A stretch of 64,000 nt of DNA from contig NZ_JGYW01000004.1 in NCBI RefSeq assembly GCF_000741205.1, forward strand, positions 124,001 through 188,000, given 5' to 3'. Of this stretch, positions 20,623 to 29,682 are shown piece by piece (the first letter of the stretch is position 1; every line of letters starts with the position of its first letter). A program made the translations under genes and the position numbers. Below the pieces are notes generated by a model, which saw nothing but the letters and a program-made list of their open reading frames with translations, made no database searches and had not been told where the DNA came from. The DNA comes from Bifidobacterium gallicum DSM 20093 = LMG 11596 (GTDB lineage Bacteria; Actinomycetota; Actinomycetes; Actinomycetales; Bifidobacteriaceae).

Positions 20623-20643
20623 CTTGTGTGGGGAAAGCGGGCC

Positions 20644-21681
20644 CTAGATGCGCCGGTGGTCACGCAACTTGGAGACGGCTGTAAGAGCCGGCTGACAATG
20701 CAAATAAATGGGCGTGACCTTCAACATGTTGGTCAGCGTCATGCGGCGAACGCCCAGTTTTTTGATGCGGCTCGTCATGTACTTGCGTGTGGAGCGCACG
20801 AAAGCGCGGTAGGAAGAGGGTCGATCAAACTGCTGTTTGGACTCGCTGGCCCAAATGATAGCGGCCGAAAGATAACGCACCGACCAGTTGAGTTCCTTTT
20901 CGAGCAGCTCGGGATAGCGCTGTTGTGCGAAAATGTCAATCGCCTTGATGTCTTTGACCGTGTCGGCGCTCATGGCCGGCGGCTTGCGGTCGAGAATCGA
21001 GTTGGAACGCACGCGGTAGTTATATAAACAAACTGGCAGAAAATACACGGCGTTGGCGGCGTCATAGAGTTTGTATGTGGTTCCCATGTCTTCCATGAGT
21101 TGGTTGAGCGGGAAACGGATGCCGTCATACACGGAACGCTTGGCAAAAATGGACCACGAGAAATTTTGAATCTTGTCATTCCACAGTTCGGTCAACGCCT
21201 CAGCGCTGGAACGGCGTCCCTCGGCCGGGAATTTCTCCGAATCTTTGGAGGGAAAGACGTGACTGCCGTCCTCGTTGGCTGAGTTGTAGGCGATGACAAC
21301 CATATCTGAGTCGGTGTCCTGGGAGGTGCGCAACGCGGTCTGCACGAGCTGCGGCTCAATCCAGTCGTCGGAATCCACAAAGTACACATACTCGCCGGAA
21401 GCGCGCTCGAGCCCGTAATTGCGTGCGTCTGACAGGCCGCCGTTCGGCTTGTGCAGCGCGATGATGCGCGAATCCCGGCGCGCCCACTCATCCACCATCG
21501 CGTGGCAGTTGTCTTTGGAACCGTCGTCAACGAGCAGAATCTCCAGATTGGCATACGTCTGATTGACGATGGATTCTACGCACTGATCAAGGAACGCTTC
21601 CACCCCATATATGGGAACAATGACGGAAACTAACGGATTGCTGTGCTGATGTTCTTGCTGAGTTGTCACGGCATACCTCAT
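20644..21681 (-). CDS. Glycosyltransferase family 2
   Basis: 345 residues with a GT-A fold: VSVIVPIYGVEAFLDQCV at about residue 18, VDDGSKD, the SDARNYGLE motif, and the metal/nucleotide motif DSDDW. It should transfer a sugar from a nucleotide donor to a lipid-linked glycan on the cytoplasmic side. It is read away from the pyruvyl transferase gene and towards the LRR gene. The ATG at 21681 has a weak ribosome site; a GTG at 21669 preceded by GAGGT is an alternative. Donor and linkage cannot be predicted. Confidence 0.88.
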   Translation of the reverse strand: MRYAVTTQQEHQHSNPLVSVIVPIYGVEAFLDQCVESIVNQTYANLEILLVDDGSKDNCHAMVDEWARRDSRIIALHKPNGGLSDARNYGLERASGEYVYFVDSDDWIEPQLVQTALRTSQDTDSDMVVIAYNSANEDGSHVFPSKDSEKFPAEGRRSSAEALTELWNDKIQNFSWSIFAKRSVYDGIRFPLNQLMEDMGTTYKLYDAANAVYFLPVCLYNYRVRSNSILDRKPPAMSADTVKDIKAIDIFAQQRYPELLEKELNWSVRYLSAAIIWASESKQQFDRPSSYRAFVRSTRKYMTSRIKKLGVRRMTLTNMLKVTPIYLHCQPALTAVSKLRDHRRI

Positions 21682-21819
21682 CTATTTCTAGAACCGGATT
21701 TCAGTATAGCGTTGCACGGGCGAACATCAATGAACGGGGGTGCGGTGGGTAAAAGATTCTCTAATAAATATAGTCAATTGAATGCTGTGATTTCTGGGGT
21801 TTCTATACCCTTATTCTGT

Positions 21820-21829
21820 GGGGGGGGGG
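21820..21829 (+). repeat. G10 homopolymer in divergent intergenic region
   Basis: Ten consecutive G in the 286-base spacer between the GT2 gene (minus) and the pyruvyl transferase gene (plus), 138 bases before the latter's start. Runs this long are rare in the window and are prone to slipped-strand length change. A -10-like TATGAT lies at 21912-21917, so the tract would be upstream of that promoter; its effect is unknown. Confidence 0.7.
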
Positions 21830-21967
21830 TATGACAGCTGAAAAGAAATGTGCGATTTCAGTAATAATTGCAAACCTGTAAGATGCTGTATCCCTTCGTA
21901 CTACCCCTCGTTATGATAGAGTTTATCGGTTGCAGATTGCGTCGGTGAATGAAGAGGGCGGTTTGGT

Positions 21968-23038
21968 GTGGATAAACGTGCGGCATTCAAGCTGAAGCTC
22001 GGAGCTTCGCGTGTGGGCCGACTATCAAATATGTCTGACGTGATGAAGGGGTATGGCAGCCACCGCAACGAGTTCATGGCGTTGTCTAGTGATCGGCGCA
22101 CGGCGTTCGTCATTGGTACGGCCAACTACGCGAATCTGGGCGACCTGGCCATCTCGGAAGCGCAGATGCAGTATGTGCGGCGTTATTTTGATGGCGATGT
22201 GATGGAAATTCAGACCACAAAATTCTGGGAATATGAACTGTGGTTGCGGCGTGCAATGCGCCCCAATGACCTTATTTTGTTGCAAGGCGGCGGCAACATG
22301 GGGGATTTGTATTATTGGTTCGAATTTGAGCGTTGCGCAATCGCTGAATGTTTCCCGGACCAGCGCATCATCATGTTTCCTCAAACTATCTCGTATAGTT
22401 CAGACGATTCGGAGTTGTTGGCATATGCCAAGCAAGCGTATGGCCGCTGTTCTGATTTGCATTTGTTTGCGCGCGAGCATATTTCCGCACAGAAAATGGC
22501 TGAGGAGTTTCCCACCACTGATGTGGAACTGGTGCCCGATATTGTGCTGACGCTCGACCCGACACCTTTTGTTCCACGCCACGTTTCACGGTGCGGTCTG
22601 GCGATGGTGCTGCGTAATGATGAGGAACGCAGTTTGTCTGATGAGGATTGGCAGATGCTGTTCAGCGCGGCTGAAGAATCCGGGTTGCCTGTCACGACGG
22701 CCGATACGGTGCTGCCGGATCAGGACGTCAGCATTGAGGGGCGCACGCTGCTGCTGTCTGACATATTGACGACGTTTGCATCCGCACAATGTGTGGTGAC
22801 AGATCGCTTGCACGGCATGATTTTCGCCGCGATCACTGAAACCCCTTGCGTGGTGCTGTCAAATTCCAACCACAAAATACGCGGAGTGTATCAGTGGATC
22901 AAGGATCTGCCTTATATCGCATTCATTGAATCCGCACAAGAAGCACGGGCCGCTTTGCGCAAAGTCATGAACGCTCCCACGACGTATCCGCGTGATCGCA
23001 TATTGCAACAGTTTGAGGCATTGCGAGCGTTGCTATAA
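21968..23038 (+). CDS. Polysaccharide pyruvyl transferase family protein
   Basis: 356 residues with the features of the CsaB/WcaK-type pyruvyl transferase family: a start like GTANYANLGDLAI, LLQGGGNMGDLY, a central MFPQTI, and the C-terminal VTDRLHGMIFA signature. Members transfer pyruvate from phosphoenolpyruvate to a sugar to form a ketal, giving a negative charge to EPS or secondary wall polymer. In Bacillus, CsaB-type pyruvylation creates the ligand for SLH domains, which makes the nearby four SLH genes notable. The start is GTG at 21968 after GAGGGCGG; the first 30 or so residues are not part of the domain, so later ATGs are possible. It heads a run of co-directional EPS genes. Confidence 0.9.
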   Translation: MDKRAAFKLKLGASRVGRLSNMSDVMKGYGSHRNEFMALSSDRRTAFVIGTANYANLGDLAISEAQMQYVRRYFDGDVMEIQTTKFWEYELWLRRAMRPNDLILLQGGGNMGDLYYWFEFERCAIAECFPDQRIIMFPQTISYSSDDSELLAYAKQAYGRCSDLHLFAREHISAQKMAEEFPTTDVELVPDIVLTLDPTPFVPRHVSRCGLAMVLRNDEERSLSDEDWQMLFSAAEESGLPVTTADTVLPDQDVSIEGRTLLLSDILTTFASAQCVVTDRLHGMIFAAITETPCVVLSNSNHKIRGVYQWIKDLPYIAFIESAQEARAALRKVMNAPTTYPRDRILQQFEALRALL

Positions 23039-23259
23039 TAACAAGTCAGCCTGAACTCAATGTACGTTGACGTATTTGAGGCACTCGAAGTAACTGAACC
23101 ATTTGAAGCACAAGAGCGAGGGAATCACGACAATCATCATGGGCCATACACAATGCGACATGCAGCTTGCGTTTTCATGTGTGCTTGCGTATTTGCTTTC
23201 GCCTTTGCTGGTGAATATCGGTCTGCGTGGCACGGCAATGCGGTTAGGAATCTGAGCAG

Positions 23260-24402
23260 ATGGTTCTTTATATCAGCGTATTCCTGACCTCTTTGGTGTT
23301 TGCTTTCTTGGCCGACACCTGCCAACGCCAATTGATGGCGGATGATGAGCAGGCGGGGCCGGCAAGGAAAAGCCGTTTGGGGTCGCTTGGTTTTATCCGC
23401 GGGACCAGAAACGCGTTTGCCGCCATTTCCGCCCTGGTGCTGATCCTGCTGATGGGCTTGCGTTACAACACGGGCTATGACTATGTGTACTCCTATGTTC
23501 CATCGCTGAATGACAACCGCCGAGGCGACAAATCTCATTATGATCCGTTGTTCAACTGGATCATCGCGCTGTTTGCCAAGTTTGACGACAACCAGTGGTT
23601 CTTCTTTGGCATGTCGGTCATCACGATTGTGCTCATGTATGTGGCGTTCTATTTGAACTCCAAGTTCATTGTGCTGCCACTAGCTTACTTCCTGTTTTCC
23701 TTCCATTACTTGCGTGCGTTCTGTTTTGTGGCGCAGTACGTGACTATGGCCGTGGCGTGTGTGGCGTTTGTGCTGCTGCTGCGCAAACGCTGGTGGTGGG
23801 CGTTTGGCTTGGTGATTTTGGCGGGATTCCTGCACATTAGCGCGTTCCTGCTTCTTCCGTTTTTTCTGTGTTATTTCTTGCGAAACAGGGTGCTGGCCAT
23901 TGTCTCGCTTGTGCTGCCTGCGTTGGCGTTGCTGTTTCAAGGGGTGGCGCGTGCAATTGTGGCGTACCTGGTGCAGGGGAGCCGATTTGCGTACTACATT
24001 TCCGGTGAGTTCGATACACGGTATACCGATAAATCATTAGTGGCTGTGAATCTGGTATTTTATATCGCTTTCATAGTGGTGTATTTCCTGCGTCAGCAAG
24101 ATTTGTTGAGTTCTAAACGCGCAACAATGTTTTTGTTTGCACAAAGTGTATGTTTCTCGTTTACGTTACTGCAATCCATGATTCCCGTGGGTTATCGCCT
24201 CGTGTGGTACTTCATGGTGTTCCAGTGTTTCTCAATCCCGTATTTCATTGGTAAAGCGACGCGCGGAAGCCTCTATTACATGGTCAATGGCGTTGTGCTT
24301 GTGGCCTTCTGCATTTGGATGATCTACGGACCGATCGCCAATGGGTCCTCGGCAGTACTGCCGTATCATCCCGTGTTTGCACCGGAGGTAAGTATTACTT
24401 GA
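23260..24402 (+). CDS. EpsG-family membrane protein, likely EPS polymerase
   Basis: 380 residues, with about nine to ten hydrophobic helices. After a polar loop (residues 25-48) comes GLRYNTGYDYVYSY, the hallmark of the EpsG family, followed by YDPLFN. EpsG-type proteins are regarded as Wzy-like polymerases joining lipid-linked repeat units on the outer membrane face. With the flippase at 29.7 kb and the kinase directly downstream, it completes a Wzx/Wzy-type module. The ATG at 23260 has AGGAA nine bases upstream; in the roughly 220 bases between it and the pyruvyl transferase I see nothing else. Confidence 0.85.
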   Translation: MVLYISVFLTSLVFAFLADTCQRQLMADDEQAGPARKSRLGSLGFIRGTRNAFAAISALVLILLMGLRYNTGYDYVYSYVPSLNDNRRGDKSHYDPLFNWIIALFAKFDDNQWFFFGMSVITIVLMYVAFYLNSKFIVLPLAYFLFSFHYLRAFCFVAQYVTMAVACVAFVLLLRKRWWWAFGLVILAGFLHISAFLLLPFFLCYFLRNRVLAIVSLVLPALALLFQGVARAIVAYLVQGSRFAYYISGEFDTRYTDKSLVAVNLVFYIAFIVVYFLRQQDLLSSKRATMFLFAQSVCFSFTLLQSMIPVGYRLVWYFMVFQCFSIPYFIGKATRGSLYYMVNGVVLVAFCIWMIYGPIANGSSAVLPYHPVFAPEVSIT

Positions 24403-24484
24403 TTCAAATAATAAATAATAAGCATGGTACGTAATAATAATTCAATATATTGTCGTTAAAGAATTTACATTTGGGGAGAGAAAT

Positions 24485-26008
24485 ATGGTACGGTCCGATG
24501 ACGAGCGTCGTGAAGACGCGCGCACAACTCGTGCTCAAGGAACCAAAGAAGGAGACAACGCTGCACTCACGTTGACCGAATTGCTGCGCACGCTGGCCAA
24601 ACACTGGATTACGGCCGTGGTGACCGCCGCTATCGTGTTGGCCGGTGTGATCACGTATCTTGCTGTGGCGCCGGCCAAGTATTCGGCAACGTCGCGTTTG
24701 TTTGCCACCTATAGCAGCACCAACAATACGGAAAATTATTCCAGCTTGAATAGTGCGGGTTCCTATATCAGTACGCAGGTGAAAAGCTATCCTGACTTGG
24801 TGGTGACCAAGGCTGTGCTTGCGCCCGTGGTTGAGCAGCTGCATTATCAGGGCACCATGCAGTCGCTGCAAAGCATGGTTTCTGCATCGAACCCTACCGA
24901 TACGGCGTTCATCAATATCAGCGCCACCACCGATGACCCGCAGCTTTCGGCAGACATCGCCAATGCGTGCGCTGAATCGTTGAAAAAGCTTGTGGAAACC
25001 TCGCTGTATCCGGCTGATCAGCAATCTCCGGTCACTATTTCCATCGTGCAGCCGGCTGTGATTCCCAGTGCTCCGAGTGCTCCGAAGAAGAATCTGATCA
25101 TCGTGCTGGGTATTGCCGTGGCCATTGTGCTGGGTGTGATCGCGGCGCTGCTGAAGAATCTGTTCACGCGCAAAATCCAGGATGAGGAAGAGCTCTCGAA
25201 TTATATTGACGCGCCTGTGTTGGGCCGCATCCCTGAAGATACGACGCTTGACGACACGGTTCCCGTGATCAAACAGCCCGGCAGTTCCCTTTCTGAGAAG
25301 TACAGGCGCGTGTGCACGAATCTTTCGTTCATCGCTCCCGCCGCAGGTACTCACGCCAGGCTCATTGTTATTTCCGCAGTTGGCGTCAATGAGGGGAAGA
25401 CTACGACATCGGTCAACGTTGCTGCCGCGCTTGCCGAAAGTGGCGCTTCCGTGCTGCTGATCGACGCCGATCTTCGCCATCCATCCGTCGCCAAGAAACT
25501 TGGCATTGACGGGGCGGCTGGTTTGGCACATATCCTGTCTGGTCAGGCAAGTGTGAAAGATGTGGTGCAGCATTATTGGAAGCCCAATCTGCATGTGCTT
25601 GTTGCTGGTCCGAAGCCACCGAACGCGGCAACACTGCTCGGTTCGCCGTTGATGACGGAATTGCTGACGCAAGCATTGCACCAGTACGACTATGTGATTG
25701 TTGATACGGCCCCGATGATTGTGGCCAATGATGCCGCTTCCTTCGCCAAGCAGGGCGGTGGCCTAGTGCTCGTATCGAAGCGAGGCGCCACGATGAAGCA
25801 CGAGTTGGCTGATGTGGCGGCGGAACTTGCCAATCTGAATGTGCCCGTCACCGGATTCGTGGCGAACTTTGCGCGTGAGAACAAAAAATTACTTGAAGGT
25901 AGCAGTTATTACTATTACTACTATTACCGCGATGGCGAGTCTTCCGATGGTTCTGCAAAGCGCAAGCACCGCCGCAAGCACAAGCAGGTCCAATCCAATC
26001 GAACGTGA
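24485..26008 (+). CDS. Wzc-like BY-kinase / chain-length regulator (first copy)
   Basis: 507 residues, one chain joining a Wzz-type membrane domain to a bacterial tyrosine kinase. TM helices are near residues 37-58 and 197-220, enclosing an outer loop. The kinase has Walker A (GVNEGKTTT, with N where the second copy has G), Walker A' LLIDADLRHPS with both aspartates, Walker B YVIVDTAPM, and a C-terminal tyrosine cluster of seven (YYYYYYY) for autophosphorylation, ending in a basic tail. Such proteins cycle between phosphorylated and free forms to control polymer length. The partner phosphatase is encoded at 31.2 kb. GGGGAGA precedes the ATG. A paralogue at 47.6 kb has the same layout. Confidence 0.92.
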   Translation: MVRSDDERREDARTTRAQGTKEGDNAALTLTELLRTLAKHWITAVVTAAIVLAGVITYLAVAPAKYSATSRLFATYSSTNNTENYSSLNSAGSYISTQVKSYPDLVVTKAVLAPVVEQLHYQGTMQSLQSMVSASNPTDTAFINISATTDDPQLSADIANACAESLKKLVETSLYPADQQSPVTISIVQPAVIPSAPSAPKKNLIIVLGIAVAIVLGVIAALLKNLFTRKIQDEEELSNYIDAPVLGRIPEDTTLDDTVPVIKQPGSSLSEKYRRVCTNLSFIAPAAGTHARLIVISAVGVNEGKTTTSVNVAAALAESGASVLLIDADLRHPSVAKKLGIDGAAGLAHILSGQASVKDVVQHYWKPNLHVLVAGPKPPNAATLLGSPLMTELLTQALHQYDYVIVDTAPMIVANDAASFAKQGGGLVLVSKRGATMKHELADVAAELANLNVPVTGFVANFARENKKLLEGSSYYYYYYYRDGESSDGSAKRKHRRKHKQVQSNRT

Positions 26009-26057
26009 TTTGTTGCTGGATTAGACCATGAATTTATTTACTGAAGCAAATTGTTAC

Positions 26058-26100
26058 CCAACCGTATCTGCAATAAATAACGATTTGGCAGATACGTTGG
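26058..26100 (+). repeat. Hairpin between kinase and glycosyltransferase genes
   Basis: CCAACCGTATCTGC (26058-26071) pairs with GCAGATACGTTGG (26088-26100) with one bulge and a 16-base loop. No T-run follows, so it may be an mRNA processing or attenuation structure rather than a terminator. Confidence 0.5.
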
Positions 26101-26187
26101 CCAAACTATGGCAGCCATGCGGAGTGGGGAATAGACGCGAATGTCAACACCAAACTTCAGCCGGGCTCGAAGAAAAGGTCTTTGGTG

Positions 26188-27333
26188 ATGTCTCGAGAGC
26201 GTGATGGCAAAATCGTCATCGCACAAGTTGTCGGAAAAATGACAGCTGGCGGCGTAGAATCTGTGGTGCTCAATAACTATCGCAACATCGATCGGGAGCG
26301 CTTCCGGTTCGATTTTATTGCCCAAGAAAACTCGACTGTAGTACCTCAAGAGGAAATCGAGGATTTGGGAGGGCGTGTACTTTACGTACCCTCGTATAGC
26401 TCGCCACATGCATATATGCGGGGGCTCAGGGATTTGTTCACCACAGAGCAGCCTGACATTGTGCATTCCAACGTCAATGCGTTGAGTGTATTTCCCCTAT
26501 ATGCGGCCAAACAAGCCCATGTTGCGGTGCGTATTGCACATAGCCACAGCACCGACAATCGGCAAGAGCATTTCAAGAGCGCCATGAAATCCGTGCTTCG
26601 TCCACTGTCACACATCTATCCGACCGACTTCGCCACGTGTTCGTGGAAGTCCGGTGAATGGCTGTTTGGCAAGAAGCTCATGAACTCCGGCAAAGTCAAG
26701 ATGCTGCCCAACGCTATCGATGTGCAACGCTTTCAATTCAACGAATCTGTGCGCCAGCGCAAGCGTAAAGAACTTGGTGTTGATGACGCTCTGGTTGTAG
26801 GTCAAGTAGGTCGTCTGTGCTTCCAAAAGAACCAGATGTTTTCGTTGCGGATCTTTGCCGAGCTCTTAAAAATCGAACCATCTGCAGTGCTGCTGTTCGC
26901 CGGAGTGGGCGATGACGAAGCCCAATTGCGGCAGGAAGCTCGCCGATTGGGCATCGACCATGCAGTGCGATTCTTAGGAATGCGCACTGATGTGGATGAG
27001 CTGGAACAAGCATTTGACGTTGTGCTGATGCCCTCTCAATATGAGGGACTGCCGTTATCTGCAGTGGAAGCCCAAGCAGCGGGTTGCCCCGTGGTGTTGT
27101 CGACAGAAGTGACCTCGGAAACCTCCATCATACCGGCTCTGATGACCTTTCTGCCGTTGTCTGCACCCGCAGGCAAGTGGGCCCAGGCATTACATCAAGC
27201 AGTCATGCGCAACCAAAACCACCGTGAATCGCGCATCCAACAATTCTACGAATCAGGCTATGACGTGCGTGATAGCGGCAAACGGCTAGGCGATTGGTAT
27301 CTCCAGCTGCTGCATGAACGGAACAGGAGATAA
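26188..27333 (+). CDS. Glycosyltransferase, GT4 type (GT-B fold)
   Basis: 381 residues with a GT-B layout: an N-terminal GGVESVVLNN loop, the domain hinge MLPNAIDVQRF, then VGQVGRLCFQKNQ and the donor-binding motif EGLPLSAVEAQAAG (E-x7-E). It resembles EpsF-like transferases of EPS clusters. The ATG at 26188 was preferred to TTG 26182 and GTG 26185 because AAAAGG lies nine bases upstream. It overlaps no neighbour but is only five bases from the next gene, so both are co-transcribed. Donor sugar unknown. Confidence 0.9.
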   Translation: MSRERDGKIVIAQVVGKMTAGGVESVVLNNYRNIDRERFRFDFIAQENSTVVPQEEIEDLGGRVLYVPSYSSPHAYMRGLRDLFTTEQPDIVHSNVNALSVFPLYAAKQAHVAVRIAHSHSTDNRQEHFKSAMKSVLRPLSHIYPTDFATCSWKSGEWLFGKKLMNSGKVKMLPNAIDVQRFQFNESVRQRKRKELGVDDALVVGQVGRLCFQKNQMFSLRIFAELLKIEPSAVLLFAGVGDDEAQLRQEARRLGIDHAVRFLGMRTDVDELEQAFDVVLMPSQYEGLPLSAVEAQAAGCPVVLSTEVTSETSIIPALMTFLPLSAPAGKWAQALHQAVMRNQNHRESRIQQFYESGYDVRDSGKRLGDWYLQLLHERNRR

Positions 27334-27338
27334 ACGCC

Positions 27339-28472
27339 ATGCCAAAGAAACCTTCTGTATTGTTCTTGGAAGTCAGCAATAACTGGGGAGGCGTTGAAGC
27401 ATTCATCTCCAATGCCGCGCTGCATCTTCAAGACTCATATGATGTGGAAGTGATCGCCCGGACGGAAGACCGGAAAATCAATGATCGCATTCAAACCAGC
27501 AAAGACCATGTAATCATTGCTCCAGGCAATGCATTGTCATTGCGATATCTGCGGACATTATGGACACAGTTTCGCAAAAACTATGATGTGATTCACTTCA
27601 ACAAGAATTCAGCCGTATTGTTCATACCGATTCTGCTCGCCAAGCTTGCCTCGCGATCAACCATCGTTGTGGAATCACACAACACAGCCCCCTCCCAACA
27701 AGGCCCACTAGGCAAACTGCATTACCTCTTCCGTCCTCTGGTCTGCCGACTCGCCAATGCCAAACTGGCATGCTCGCAAGTGGCTGGGACCTACATGTTC
27801 GGACAAAAAGCGGTAGATGCAGGAACAGTCGCAATCATTCCCAATTGCATTGACGATCAGACATTCCTGTTCAACAAGCAAACGCGTGCAGACAAACGCG
27901 CGGAGCTTGGAATTGGCGCTGACACACACGTAATCATCAACGTTGCCACACTGGCTCAACGCAAAAACCAGCGATTCCTGCTCGAGGTGTTCCGTGAATA
28001 CTTACAGGATGACCCCAGCGCGATCTTGTTGCTGGTTGGCGATGGGGAAGACCGCGAGATGTTGCGGCAGCGCGCTCGCGAACTCGGCATCGACAGCCAC
28101 ACACGATTCCTTGGCTTGCGCAAGGATGTACCGCAGCTGTTGATGGCTGCAGATATTGCAGTGTTTCCTTCGCTTTCGGAAGGGTTCCCCTATGCATTTA
28201 TTGAAGCCCAGGGAACAGGGTTGCCTCTCGTGGTTTCTGACACTGTGACCCGTGATATTGACGTGACAGGGAATGTGTCATTTGCTTCGCTGCACGAACC
28301 TGCAGCCCAGTGGGCACACATGATCAACGAGTATTTGCGCCGAGATCCACAGGCAGACCGAAAACAGCTGGAGCAGCAGCGCGTAGAGGCCATGGAGAAG
28401 GTGCGTGCGCATGGATTTGGAGGCAATCAGACAGCGCATTCGTTGGATGCACTATACCATCGGTTTATATAG
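27339..28472 (+). CDS. Glycosyltransferase, GT4 type (GT-B fold)
   Basis: 377 residues, paralogous to the preceding gene: NWGGVEAFISNAA near the start, IPNCIDDQTF at the hinge, VATLAQRKNQRFLLEVF, and EGFPYAFIEAQGTG as donor-binding E-x7-E motif. The start codon lies five bases after the previous stop, and its ribosome site GGAGAT is inside the end of that gene, which suggests translational coupling. Likely adds the next sugar of the repeat unit; specificity unknown. Confidence 0.9.
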   Translation: MPKKPSVLFLEVSNNWGGVEAFISNAALHLQDSYDVEVIARTEDRKINDRIQTSKDHVIIAPGNALSLRYLRTLWTQFRKNYDVIHFNKNSAVLFIPILLAKLASRSTIVVESHNTAPSQQGPLGKLHYLFRPLVCRLANAKLACSQVAGTYMFGQKAVDAGTVAIIPNCIDDQTFLFNKQTRADKRAELGIGADTHVIINVATLAQRKNQRFLLEVFREYLQDDPSAILLLVGDGEDREMLRQRARELGIDSHTRFLGLRKDVPQLLMAADIAVFPSLSEGFPYAFIEAQGTGLPLVVSDTVTRDIDVTGNVSFASLHEPAAQWAHMINEYLRRDPQADRKQLEQQRVEAMEKVRAHGFGGNQTAHSLDALYHRFI

Positions 28473-28585
28473 CTTTCTTCGATAACAACACCCGCACCGA
28501 TGCCCACATCAACCACATCACGTAATACTGCCATCCCAGAATAGGTATCGGCAGTACAGAAATACAGGAACACAGGAATATCGCC

Positions 28586-29593
28586 ATGACTGCATCAATC
28601 ACCAATAAATCAGTTGAAACACTCTCAACAGCGTCACCAGCCACAGCGTCAACGCAACCTCAGCCGGCTGATCAACAAGCCCGTGTGAGCATAATCATCC
28701 CTATCTATAACGCGGCTGATCATTTGGCACGAACTATTGATAGCGTGCTCGCGCAAACCTACCCTTCAATCGAACTCGTATTGATTGATGATGGTTCCAC
28801 CGATGATTCACCGGCTATCGTCGATGAATATGCAGCGCGGCTTGGCACTCAACATTGCGTTGCGGTCCACCAAGCGAACGCCGGCGCAGCCCAAGCCCGT
28901 AATGCCGGTCTGGATGCGGCGACAGGTGATTTGATCATGTGGCTGGATGCCGATGATTGGATGGAACCTGACTGGGTAGCGATGTTCGTTGACGCCCAGC
29001 AATCCTCTGGCGCCGATATTGTGGCCTGTGGCAAGACTTCCAGTGCCGATGACACCCGGCTTTTGCAGCATCCGGATCCCTTGGAAGCCTACTTGCTAAA
29101 TCGTGTGGAGAAAACCATGTGGGTCACTTGTGCCAAGGCTCAAGTATATGAAGGCCATCGTTTTGAATCCTTCACAATAGGCGAGGATGCGTTGATGTTG
29201 TGCCATTTGATGTGGGGCGTGCAAACACTGTGCATCATTCCTCGCACCGACGGTTACCACTATGAAGACGTGAGCACTTCCATTTCGCGTGAACAGCGTC
29301 TCGGCAACCGTTTGGACTGGCCTAAGCGCGCCAACGCCGAACTGGCGTTTATCGAGAGTGCATGCCCCCAGTATCGTCGTCTGGCATTGTTCGACATTAT
29401 GCGTGGCGCGGGCGTCATGTACCGTTCTACCAAGCGCCTGCAGGTTCCCAACCAGGAGCAGCAGACCAAGCAGCATCTTCTGGCCATACTGCGACGTTAT
29501 ATTTGCAGGGGCATCCTTCGTCCGCCTGTCAAATATATGAAGCCTGCTGATTATCGTCAGATACTGGTGGCTTTGCGTGATTTGCTGTGCTGA
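28586..29593 (+). CDS. Glycosyltransferase family 2
   Basis: 335 residues. The first 35 are Ser/Thr/Ala/Gln-rich and not part of the fold; the domain begins ARVSIIIPIYNAADHLART with VLIDDGSTDDS, AQARNAGLD and the DADDW metal motif. It belongs to the GT-A EpsH/WaaE-like group. It lies between the GT4 pair and the flippase on the same strand. AGGAA stands about ten bases before the ATG. Donor and acceptor unknown. Confidence 0.9.
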   Translation: MTASITNKSVETLSTASPATASTQPQPADQQARVSIIIPIYNAADHLARTIDSVLAQTYPSIELVLIDDGSTDDSPAIVDEYAARLGTQHCVAVHQANAGAAQARNAGLDAATGDLIMWLDADDWMEPDWVAMFVDAQQSSGADIVACGKTSSADDTRLLQHPDPLEAYLLNRVEKTMWVTCAKAQVYEGHRFESFTIGEDALMLCHLMWGVQTLCIIPRTDGYHYEDVSTSISREQRLGNRLDWPKRANAELAFIESACPQYRRLALFDIMRGAGVMYRSTKRLQVPNQEQQTKQHLLAILRRYICRGILRPPVKYMKPADYRQILVALRDLLC

Positions 29594-29682
29594 CTGCGCG
29601 GCGAACTGGCTGTTTGTGATACGGCGGTCAACTCCTGATTTTGAATCTCACGACCCAGCGCTGAACATCGGAAAGATTGTCA

